64,000 nt of DNA. Origin: Coriaria nepalensis (lineage: Eukaryota > Streptophyta > Magnoliopsida > Cucurbitales > Coriariaceae). A program made the translations under genes and the position numbers. Of the stretch, positions 10,549 through 20,601 are shown piece by piece; the stretch's first letter is position 1, and every line of letters starts with the position of its first letter. The stretch covers positions 9,390,501 to 9,454,500 of the forward strand of contig CP114492.1 of the NCBI GenBank assembly GCA_027186245.1, given 5' to 3'. Below the pieces are notes generated by a model that was not told the origin of the DNA, searched no databases, and worked only from the letters and a program-made list of their open reading frames with translations.

Positions 10549-12623
10549 ATAATATGAACTTGAGCAATTCGTCCTAAAATACAATTTAAGTGTTTGTAAG
10601 CTTTTTAGACTTTCTCTTCTGTTTTAGCACACTCCCTTCTAGCTACTTCATTCTCCATCGTCTTTTGCTCTTGTATGGGCCAGGAATAAAATAAATCCAT
10701 TAATTGCTTATAATCTCTCTCCTTTGATCCAATCTGAGAATTGAGGCACCAGCCCAACTAGAATCCACCAGAGATGGACCGAAAGAAGTTGGACCCAAAA
10801 AATGAGAGTAGAAGCCCAATGGAGTGGATTACACGAAGAAGAAAATGAGAGGGAAGGTAGGGAAACGCAGTCTTTGATTTTTGAAACGATGTCGTTTAAG
10901 GATGAGCCTCATGATCATCTAGTGAAGCTACGTCCACCAGGACGGAGGACTACATTCACGGCTTCTCCCTTCGTCGTTGTTCTCTCTCTCTCTTCGGCTG
11001 CGACTGTTTGTTTAATCAGAAAATTCAGCTGACGTTTTTTTGCGATTGAAGAGCGGATTCCTACTCTACTTATTAGAACAATCTGCTAACTCTTTTTCTA
11101 CAGCTCCTGAGGTTTGTTCTCTAATTTTTCTCGAGTTCAAATTTAGTCTCTCTGCGCAAAAACCCTAACTCAATAACGCCGAGCTTATTCGTATTCAGAC
11201 TCTTCGATTCCATTATTCGTTCAACGTTTCTTCCATTGCAATAGAGCTGGAGAATTTAGTTGTATGTTATGATTTTGACGGTGATTTGGCACCTCTTCTG
11301 CTACTGGTTCTCCTTTCTTTTTTTTTTCTCGGTTTCTTAATCTCTTGTATCGGATCAAATCAATCTTGGAATTCATGGCGTTTCTTATGAGGAATGTGTA
11401 TAATGTATATGTAGAGGAATTTCTGTTGTTATTATCCATTCGTGTGAAATCGTGAATTAAGCAAGTTGCATGTTGTAGAACTAACTTTAAGTTTTCAGTA
11501 TTTTGATCTAAAAGAAATTCTGTACAGTCGTGTGTTTACTTTAAAACTCTTATGAAGAATGGAGAGTTTGAATTGGCTTTTTGGCAGTGGATAGGATGAT
11601 GAGTTTGACATGGAAAATTGGATAAAAATAACTGTGCATGCTCTTTCCAACTTTGTGGATGTTCATGATATATTTTTGATTTGATAATAAGTTCCTCTTA
11701 GTAGACATAGCGGAAATAGAATATACGTGACGTTCAACTTTGTTGACAAAAGTAAGTTTGCAACAGCACGATAGAATTCGGCATAAATTCCATTGATTCA
11801 CATTCTGCTGCATATATTTTCTTACTTTTCCCAATAAAATTTTATTAACTATTCATTCCAGAAAATGATCAGTGGATCCTGGAGGGAAGAGAGTAATTTA
11901 GATGTATCTTTTATCCCCTGTTCTGCTGGACTTTAAGGTAACTAATGCTTGTGGCGCATAGTAAAGTCGTAATAGATGTACATCACACTATCACCATCTT
12001 ATGAACACATAGTGTTCGCACATTTGATAGGAATAAAGCTTAATTACATATGTACGTATGTAGTTCTTGAGCTTCTCTTTTTAATTCTCTCTTTAGTGAC
12101 CTGATATATATTTCTCTGTTTTGTTGGGTCACACAAGTAGTTGCATCTACCAGTCTGATCCTTATCGTGTTGCTATGTATTATGTTGAATTTGATGCTTG
12201 TAATTTTTGTTTAATTGGCAGCAGCAACAAACCTCTACATTCTATTGGAATTATTTGCACTCACCTTTCAAAGACATTAATTTTCTCATTACTATGACAA
12301 GTTCACTATATATCTGTTATTCCTTATATGGCTAGATAATTACAGATTAATGTTTTGTAAGGTACATTTGTAGCTTCAGGCTGGTGTTTGTGATTTATAG
12401 TAGGCCATTGAATGTTGCTTTTAATAGGTTGATAATTGTAATATTCCCCTAAAATCAGCTGAAACGTCCTTCCTTCCTGTATATTATTTCAAATGGTTGT
12501 CTTATTTGGAAATAAAAGTGATTTACATTGCTGAAGAACTTGTTTATGCTATATGTGTTTGACATGAAATTCAGAAGGTCAGCTTGAATCAAACTGTTTC
12601 TGCTGCTGCTATTAGTACAGAGA
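10549..12623 (+). other. Spacer, with the promoter and probable intron-containing leader of the BPC gene
   Basis: No coding gene could be supported. A CT-rich stretch (10980-10992, CTCTCTCTC) and a pyrimidine-rich region to about 11170, including AAAACCCTAA, look like a plant transcription start and leader. The T-rich DNA from about 11230 to 12590, with several possible donors and acceptors, is probably one or more 5' UTR introns ahead of the start codon at 12624. Long intron-bearing leaders are common for BPC genes, but the exact exons cannot be fixed without transcripts. Confidence 0.45.
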
Positions 12624-13637
12624 ATGGAGGATGGTCGGCAACTTGAAAATGGGAGACATAAAGTGGAATATTATAGAGGGAATTCCTGTCCGGTAAATTG
12701 CACATTTCAAACCAAGCTCTATTGCTAACATTTTGTCTCAAGCATTCAATTCTTATTAATTTGAATGAAATATAAATGCAACTTGCAGTGGAATCTAGTA
12801 CCCCAGCATCAAGTAAAGGAACCAAATGCCTTGGTCATGAATAAGAAGATCATGTCCATCATAGCTGAGAGGGATGCTGCTATTCGGGAACGGAATGTGG
12901 CCGTGTCTGAAAAAAATGAAGCCCTTCAACAGATAAACGAGGCTCTTCGACAAAGAAACGAGGCTCTTGCTCAAAGGGATAGTGCACTAATGGAACGAGA
13001 CAATGCTTTTGCAGCCCTTCAAGTCCGGGAGATTGTTTCAAACTATGGAAACAAGCGTATGCACCACATGTCAAATCACGGGTCCGACATGGCAGAAACT
13101 CCTTACAATTCAAAAGAAAGTCAAATAACAGATGCCTATCCCATTACAGTCATATCTTCGGAAACTGTTAAGCCCAAACAGGCAAAGCGAAGAAAGGAGA
13201 ATAAATCGATTCCGTCCAAGCCATCAAAGCCTCCAAGGAAAAAGATAAGTGAGGATTTGAATAGACAGGCCACATCTGATGGGACAAAGTATCGAACAAA
13301 TTGGGAAAGCTATGATGTTGGACTGAACCTTGTCAGCTATGATGAATCCATGATGCCAGCTCCTGTTTGCACTTGTACGGGTATTGCAAGGCAGTGCTAT
13401 AAATGGGGGAATGGAGGGTGGCAGTCATCTTGTTGCACAACCCACATGTCGATGTATCCCTTGCCTCAGATGCCAAACAAGCGACATGCCCGTATGGGTG
13501 GACGAAAAATGAGTGGAAGTGTATTTATGAGATTGCTCAGTAGATTTGCGGCAGAAGGACATGATCTCTCAATGGCGGTTGATCTCAAGGACTACTGGGC
13601 CAGACACGGGACAAATCGCTACATTACAATCAAGTGA
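12624..13637 (+). CDS. BPC: BASIC PENTACYSTEINE (GAGA-binding) transcription factor, class II
   Basis: Nuclear DNA-binding protein of the BBR/BPC family, which binds GA/CT repeats and recruits Polycomb components. A short first coding exon (12624-12692) and a long second exon (12789-13637) give 305 residues. The N-terminus ([13 protein letters not shown]) and a heptad-like alanine/glutamate zipper at about 46-95 (repeated ER/QRNEAL units) are typical of class II (BPC4/5/6). A basic stretch [10 protein letters not shown] serves as nuclear signal. The C-terminal third has the pentacysteine signature ([20 protein letters not shown]) and ends [10 protein letters not shown] started at the ATG of the upstream exon, since the in-frame ATG at 12765 lies in the intron. 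Arabidopsis BPC5 sits next to a V-ATPase c gene, as here. Confidence 0.95.
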
Positions 13638-14900
13638 GCTGAGGTCCACTGGTAGAGGCCGTATGTTTTACAAAATTTCCTGGTGAGTGATGTGGATGAA
13701 TTGGAATGAATGAAGAGTAGAGACACAGCTAGGTACTTGATAGAAATGTCGCTTACCATTGGTTGGGATCTTGGCATAGACTTTTGTGATCAAATTTTTT
13801 GTAAAGTACCAAAATCTTGTACATGCATGCGCAGTTTTAGCTTTTTAGGGCAACATCTTCTCCCCCACCACCCACACACACACACTCACACACTCACACA
13901 TTGGACATTGCTTTACTTTTGTGCGTCCGTTTAGTTAGGCAACCGAGGGAAGGAATAATGAAACAAGAAACGGGCAAATCAATAAAGAGCCATTGACTAA
14001 ATCAGTTTTTTTGACTTATTTATAAAGAAAAAAAAGTTCCGAATCTTATTACAATATTTACCACACCCAAGATTGACGGGCATATGTACAAAAAAACTCC
14101 TCACATTCCACGTATCCCTTTTCCCTTTTACCTCAAGACTAAGAAATCATGAAAAAGTCATCCGTGTACAGAACACAATGTTATCTTAGAAACGGAACAA
14201 AACCAAAAGTAGATGCACTTCTTCTTACATCCCAGTTTTGAGATCATCAAGAATTTATCTCAGTCTTCGTGCACACACGGAACTTCATTTTCATACTGTT
14301 CTTCCAAGTACATACGCTCACTGACTGCTATTTGCCAACTGTGGTTGAGAGGTATGACGAGAGAGAGAGAGAGAGAGAGCAAATTAGGATGTGCTTGAAA
14401 TTTGTGGTTTTGAATAGATGGGCCCCATAATAAAGCCCCTAAAACGATAAAATGGGCTGTCTTCTTCAACATAATGGCCTTTTTTTCCTCTTTTCTTTTT
14501 TGAAAACGTTTTCTAATAAATTGTGTGGGCCCCGTTTGGTTTTGTTTTCGTGGGTTGGGCGTGGGGAGGGGAGGTGATTTACGTATTTTGAAAATTTGGG
14601 GACCTCCATTATTGTAGTAGTTGCTGGATCTTAATAAATTAGATGTTGTGATTGAGACGGATTAAATAATTAATTTTAATGTTCTTTAAATAATAAAATA
14701 AAAGTTTCAGATTTCTCAAGTTTTCTCGGCAACCAAACACTCCTATAGTACTGTAGGATCGAGGCACAGTAGTGGTAACTGATTTAGCTCTATCAAGCAG
14801 TTTCTTCTTTGTTGGGAACCCAGGCTGAAATGGTTGTTCATGAGTTCTTGATCAAGAATGGTCAATCAATCTCCAAAGTAGTGCTGGAAAAGAAAAAAAG

Positions 14901-14981
14901 GTGAGGGCCAAGCTCTATTATCTCAGGGACAAAATGAAAGTACTAGCATGTTCTATGATGATACTTAAGAATGAGTATTGA
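14901..14981 (+). pseudogene. Short relic resembling the C-terminus of ribosomal protein bL19
   Basis: The plus frame from 14901 reads VRAKLYYLRDKMK and stops at 14979-14981. The VR(R)AKLYYLR motif is characteristic of the C-terminal end of organellar and bacterial bL19. Sequence just upstream, in another frame, ends in a lysine-rich stretch like that preceding this motif in bL19. Nothing else of the gene is present. It is probably a retained fragment of an inserted copy. Chance similarity over about 13 residues cannot be excluded. Confidence 0.35.
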
Positions 14982-15625
14982 TGATATACACACTCCAAAC
15001 GAGCATGGAGAATCTATAAGGAGGCTAAGGAATTTGGATGCATTCCAATCAGCTCATTCTCAGTAGTAGTTTTTCCTAGTTGGAAATCTTATCATCTTGA
15101 GATAGTTTCCTTCTTTATTTCCTCTGTTTGAGCAAATATTGTGATCATCATCAACAAAGAGGAGGAAAATGAGTGTGAAGTCTGTATTGAATGAGATGGT
15201 TGTCCATTCACATTTTTTAATAATATTGTATGTATTAAAGATGAGGAGATTGTTTTGAACCCGATCGAATCACACCGAATCGTATGTTTTGGCATGGTTC
15301 GGTTGATTTTCTCTCTAAATAAATTTGCGGTCCTACACTACACTGTATAAATACAGTATTGTGTACAAGATCTCGTAATATAAATTTTATATTTTAAAAT
15401 AATATATAAATTTCATATATTTTTATGATATAATTTAATAATTTTATTTAAATTATTCTTAATATTTTTTATATTTATGATTATTTTTTAATTATTTTTT
15501 TATATGATAATCATCTTTACGAAAACAACAAAAGTTGCGGCTTAGTTTATAAACATCCCATGTAATATGATTTGTATATCAATCAATTATTCAACAGAGA
15601 CACCTGGAGTGTATGTAAATCACCC

Positions 15626-15645
15626 CCCGAACCGGCTGGTTCGGG
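15626..15645. promoter_or_regulatory. Perfect 8-bp inverted repeat (hairpin) in a GC-rich patch
   Basis: CCCGAACCGGCTGGTTCGGG has 8-bp perfect arms around a GGCT loop, in otherwise AT-rich DNA and about 60 bp from a G-box. It could be a dimeric protein-binding site, a hairpin, or a transposon end. No function is known to me. Confidence 0.55.
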
Positions 15646-15683
15646 ACGCCGGCGCTTATCCGCTTAGGGCACTTACCTTCTGC

Positions 15684-15801
15684 CACGTGTCCAAATAGTT
15701 ATCAATCAGCTGCCATCGACGCGTGTACGGCCCAGGCCTACAAGTACTGGGATGATAAAACAAAAGACAGGTGTCATCGATGGCATACCTCTTACCACGT
15801 G
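15684..15801. promoter_or_regulatory. Pair of CACGTG (G-box/ABRE-like) motifs
   Basis: GCCACGTGTCC (core 15684-15689) and ACCACGTGCGG (core 15796-15801) lie 112 bp apart. Both have ABRE-like flanks expected to bind bZIP or bHLH factors. They are about 1.6 kb upstream of the bZIP29-type gene, so they may be distal elements of that promoter. This is inferred from motif and position only. Confidence 0.45.
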
Positions 15802-16853
15802 CGGTCCATCCATCCCGCATATTACGGGGTGTTGATCTCTAGGTTACATTAGATGATAGTAAAATAACAAAAGTCAACGTCCGTAATTTAAAAAAAAAAA
15901 AATTCGACTGAATAATTATTTTAACAACTTTATTATTTTTCAAATATATCCTTATATCTTCCTCTCCATTCATATTACTTTTAACTCCCCAATCCATATA
16001 AAATTTAAATTCTTTTTTAAATAAATTATATTTACAGATTTATCGTAATTATATATATTAATTTTTATACTCTCAATAGAATATATTACTATATTTAAAA
16101 AAAAAAAATATATATATATATATATTTATCCGAATATTGCAAAGATACCTTACTTTGCATTATTTAGTCATATTATAAGAAGCTTACTTTTGATGGGTAA
16201 TTTATTCGAGCACATTCACGTTAGGGTTTCGTGTGGGTTTTGTGCATGTTTGTATATGTGTGTGTGTGTGTTTTTTTTCTTCTTTTGATAATCGGGAACT
16301 CCTCCGTCCGGTTTCGGTGATAAGGTCGGTGTATAAATTCCGAGCAAACAATAGGCCCCAATCACCAATCGTGACAATTATTGAGATTATTTAGACGTGC
16401 ATGCATTGTGAAAATATAAAGTTCTTCAATAATATCGACGGGGAAGCCATTAACTAGACAGGAAGGACCTAAGAGATAGAGTTGTATTCTTGTTTTTTTA
16501 TGTTGTTCTTATTTTCAAGTTCCGTAGTAAAAATAGAAAGAAAAAAAGAAAGAAAGACAAATGTCTTTGTTCTTATGATATTAGCCTGATTAATGAGATT
16601 ATGTTGTTTGACAAGTAATATATAATTATGTTATTATTTTTCTAAAATGGAGTAATCAAAATTGAAAATGCAATCTTTCTTTTGTTTAGCGAACGAAGAG
16701 AGGGAGGTGAGATGGGATGAAATGAAGTCGGAATGAAATGTAAATTCACCCGAAATGCAAATTTTGATCCAAATTAAATTTCCTTTATTCAATTTACGCG
16801 TACCCGTCAGGAAATCCGTGTACCAGTCGTCGTCGTCGTTGGAGGGAGAAAGC

Positions 16854-16888
16854 GAGAGAGAGAGAGAGAGTGTGTGTGTGTGTGTGAG
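16854..16888. repeat. Compound (GA)n(GT)n microsatellite upstream of the bZIP gene
   Basis: About nine GA units run into eight GT units and then GAGAG, some 470 bp before the bZIP start codon. The tract is in the probable promoter or leader, another GA tract that a BPC factor could recognise. Confidence 0.85.
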
Positions 16889-17355
16889 AGAAAGCGCCGG
16901 CGCCTTTGTGACTTCCGCCAGAAAAAAAACAAAAAAGGTTAAAGCTCATCGTTGATGTTGGAGTAACTATCTTTCACCAATTGTGGTGGGGAGTTTAACA
17001 ATTTTCAGCGGCAGCTCTGCTTCTTCCTCCGGCCATTGCCGAGTTCTCATTCTGCTTCAAATGGTGACTATTTAGAAGGTCTCCTAGTAGTAGTAAAGCG
17101 CTCTCTTCGTCTACTTGAGAACTCTTGGCTCTGCCTATGAATTCCTGCAGCTTCTCGAATCACTCATGATTTTCCAGCTTCTGTCGGTAAAGTTTACATA
17201 CTTCTTCTGGCTACACTCTAGTGCAGATTGTAGGATCAAATGTGTTGCTGTAAGGTTCTGATTCGAGTCTATAGCTTTTTGAAATTGTAAATTTTAGGCT
17301 CTACAAGAGCATTATCAATAACATATATATACACAATACTTATATAGAAGCGAAA

Positions 17356-19650
17356 ATGGGGGAAACTGATGAAGCTAATATAATGCGAAACATGCAATGC
17401 TCATTTGGAAATTCTTCCTCTTCATTTCTTAAGCAGCCTTTATCTATGGACCAACTTAATCTTCACTCCACACAAATCCGTTCCCGCCAGTTTCCTCAAA
17501 ATTTCTCTACAGATGTTACGAAAAGAGTAGGGATTCCGCCTTCACATCCACACCAGATCTCTCCCATTTCACCTTATTCCCAGATCCCACCCCCACGTCC
17601 GGCAAATCAGCAACCAAATTCCCAGAATTTCAGTCCAGGACCTTGCCACACCAGATCCTTATCACAGCCTGCATTTTTCTCATTCGATTCATTGCCCCCG
17701 TTAAGCCTTTCACCATTTAGAGATACCACATCTTCGTCCATTTCAGACCAGGTTTCGGCCAATGCATCAATGGATGATAGGGATGTAAATTCACATTCTC
17801 TATTGCCACCGTCGCCTTATATGAGGGGTAAGTCTCCCAAGGTTGGAGAGAGCTTACCCCCTCGAAAAGCTCATAGGCGGTCTAATAGTGATATCCCATT
17901 TGGATTCTCTACCGTGATGCAATCTTCCCCTCCCCTTATTCCATCAAAAGGTTCTGGTAAAGACAGTTTTGGGATGGCAAAGTTGGCCCAGGCCCACTTG
18001 GTCAAAAGAGAATCTAGTTGGGAGAGAGATGGTAACAACGTGGAAGGGATGGGCGAGAGGAAATCCGAAGGGGATGTAGTGGTTGATCTGTTTTCTGCTT
18101 ATATGAACGTTGATAATATTGATTCTTTCAACACTTCTGGGACAGATGACAAGAATGGTAATGAGAATCGTGAGGATTTGGATAGTAGAGCAAGTGGAAC
18201 AAAGACAAATGGAGGTGATAATAGTGAAAATGAAGCAGAAAGTAGTGTTAATGAATGTGGTGGAAATATGCAGAGAATGGGATTGAGTTCTTCTAATGGG
18301 AAAAGGGAAGGGGTTAAAAGGAGTGCTGGAGGAGGTATTGCGCCTACCACTAGGCATTATAGAAGTCTTTCCATGGATAGTTTTATGGGAAAACTGCAGT
18401 TTGCTGACAAGTCTCCTAAAATGCCTCCTTCTCCGGGTGCTCAGCTGGGTCAGCTTTCTTTGAACAATTTGGTTGATGGTGATTCAGGAGCTCCTTTTAG
18501 CTTGGAGTTTGGAAATGGCGAGTTCAGTGGGGCTGAACTGAAGAAAATTATGGCCAATGATAAACTTGCAGAAATTGCATTGACTGATCCCAAGCGTGTA
18601 AAAAGGTAAGTGAAGTTGTAGAATTTAGATCATCACATTTTACTGCTTTTTCAATTTGTTATAACCTTGGCTTGCTGGTCTTACATAGGATACTGGCAAA
18701 TCGTCAATCGGCTGCTAGATCAAAAGAAAGGAAGATGCGGTATATTTCTGAGTTGGAGCACAAGGTGCAGTCTCTTCAGACAGAAGCTACTACTCTCTCT
18801 GCACAGCTTACTCTTCTACAGGTACAAGTTAGGCGTTTTGAAAGTTAATTTCCTCGTGTTATATTTTCAATCTTATTACTTGAAATCAAGTGGGTTTGTG
18901 TCAATGTTATGATGTTCAGAGAGATTCAGTTGGGCTGACAAACCAGAATAATGAGCTGAAGTTTCGTCTTCAGGCCATGGAACAACAAGCTCAACTGCGA
19001 GATGGTATCTGTACTTCTCCCTTCTTGTCATCTTTTCCCTGAGAATGTTTAGCTTTGTACCTCCTAAGCATTTGCGTCGTTGAATTGTCTTTAGCAAGTT
19101 TTCATCAAGTATTTCTTGCCACTAAACAACTTTCAAATGTGCAAACGGAAATTGATAATCATAATGGCACACACAATGAGACATATTAATCAGCTGCATT
19201 CCTAGACATTCATTTTCGTTTTTGGAATAGACAGGTTGACGGCAAAGTTGATTTTGAACTGAATGATACGGCTGACCTTTAAAATTTTTGAAGTTCAATT
19301 GTTCGTTCTTGAACAAACAATGTAGGACTACTTGTTAACACCTTTCCTGACCCGAAATTGGACTCATCTCTTTTGTAGATGAAAAAACAACGTCTTGAGC
19401 ATCTCTACTAACTTCACAGTTACCTCTTGGCTGAGTCAATGAAAAAAGAAAAGTCAGGTTCTGAAATGGTTGTCTAATAACATTATATTTGTTTGAATCA
19501 GCTCTAAATGAAGCCCTAACTGCGGAGGTGCAACGATTGAAGCTTGCTACTTCAGAACCAACCGGGCACAAATCTGTTTCTTCAAATAACCACCACATGT
19601 TTCAGCAGAACAATGGTAACTCTACGACCAAACCCGAGTCGAATCAATAG
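17356..19650 (+). CDS. bZIP29: bZIP transcription factor, group I (bZIP29/30 type)
   Basis: Predicted nuclear bZIP factor of the group controlling cell number, organ growth and wall-related genes. Four exons (17356-18605, 18689-18821, 18920-19004, 19502-19650) join in frame to 538 residues. The first 410 residues are low-complexity (Ser, Pro, Asn), with [14 protein letters not shown] and HYRSLSMDS, which resemble 14-3-3 and phosphorylation sites in this group. The basic region follows ([19 protein letters not shown], about 417-435), with the group I lysine after the N-x7-R/K spacing. A leucine zipper then runs across exons 2-4. In the likely leader, a 10-residue upstream ORF (17137-17169) and a 4-codon one near 17060 are visible. 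The order BPC, bZIP29, DUS3 is the same as I remember for At4g38910-38890. Confidence 0.94.
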
Positions 19651-20601
19651 AGCCTCTGAAGTACCAAATGCCCTATCATTGCTGCTCTTTTTCAGTTGCT
19701 TTTGTTTATCTTCGAAATGTTAATATTCTCTCTCTCCCTCTCTCTATCTCTATCTCTCTCCGGTAGCAGGAATTGCTGCACACGTCAAGTAGTTATTTAC
19801 TTTTATTTTCCAGACAGAAGCTGTCTTGGCAGATATATATATATATATATATATATATAATCATATATTGCAAAGCAAGATAGTATTGGACAAGAGAATG
19901 TTCCGTTATGCAAGTTGGAAGCAGTCTGGATTCTGGAATCTCAACTCTTTCTTCTTTCTTTGTGTCTTATTCAAGAATAAAAAAAAGATTCTGCTGAAAT
20001 AGTTGTTCTCACTGTGTTCTTACATACAACAATTTGCTTGTACATTGCTGAAAGGCTGATACATTTTTATCATATCATATATATATATATAACTAGTAGT
20101 CATAGATATAAAAAAAAAAAACATCAGAAGTTACATGGAGGAGTTAGTCATCGCTCAAAGCACATCTTCGAATCGATGAATCGTGGAGGGGTTATAGTCA
20201 TCGCCGAAGGCATATTTGATAGGGAGGAGTTAGTTATCACCGAAGGTACGTGGAAAGATTTATGATATCAGTAAAGATACATGAAGGCATATCGGTCATC
20301 GTCTAAGGTATATCGGAGGTTAAAAATTTATATCATCGAAAATATGTGAAGGAGGTATCATCATCACCGAAAGCATATCGGAGGAGTTAGTTACCGTTGA
20401 AGGCGCGTAGGAGTGTCGGTCATTATTTAAATAAAAAGCAATTAACGGAAAAATAAAATAAACTAGACGAAAAAAAGTGAGAGAAAAAGGCGTAGTACCA
20501 GTTAATGCTTACTTCACAGTTCACATCACACTAGTGACCCAAAACCCTAGTACTCTCGTAACATATCGTTACTCTCGGCTCCCCTGTGAACTCGTCGCGC
20601 C
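19651..20601. other. Spacer with 3' UTR, microsatellites and a degenerate minisatellite
   Basis: The bZIP 3' UTR likely ends near an AATAAA at about 19976. (CTCT)n at 19728-19760 and (TA)n at 19832-19859 precede it. A degenerate tandem repeat fills 20130-20430 and is listed separately. The remaining 150 bp before 20602 are the DUS3 promoter and leader (AAAACCCTAG near 20540). Confidence 0.6.
20130..20430. repeat. Degenerate minisatellite upstream of DUS3
   Basis: About six diverged copies of a unit close to GGAGGAGTTAGTCATCGCCG followed by AAGGCATATYG repeat with 35-50-bp spacing (starting near 20136, 20184, 20222, 20285, 20350 and 20390). Copies differ by substitutions and small indels. The array is open in one frame only in part, and I do not think it is coding. 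Confidence 0.65.

Larger units (their letters stand above)
13638..17355. other. Long spacer between BPC and bZIP genes
   Basis: The BPC 3' UTR probably extends past 13680. The spacer holds a (CA)n/(CT) stretch near 13870-13905, a (GA)10 tract near 14360-14380, AT-rich DNA at 15390-15520 and 15880-16140, and a (TG)n near 16255-16270. A distinct GC-rich patch at about 15610-15840 carries a hairpin and two CACGTG boxes, listed separately. A short bL19-like relic lies at 14901. The last 500 bp are pyrimidine-rich and likely the bZIP leader. Confidence 0.6.

Noticed and set aside
10802..11032. 76-codon open frame between the reductase and BPC genes
   Set aside because: It lies in a probable promoter/leader, has no known domain and ends in a CT-rich tract.
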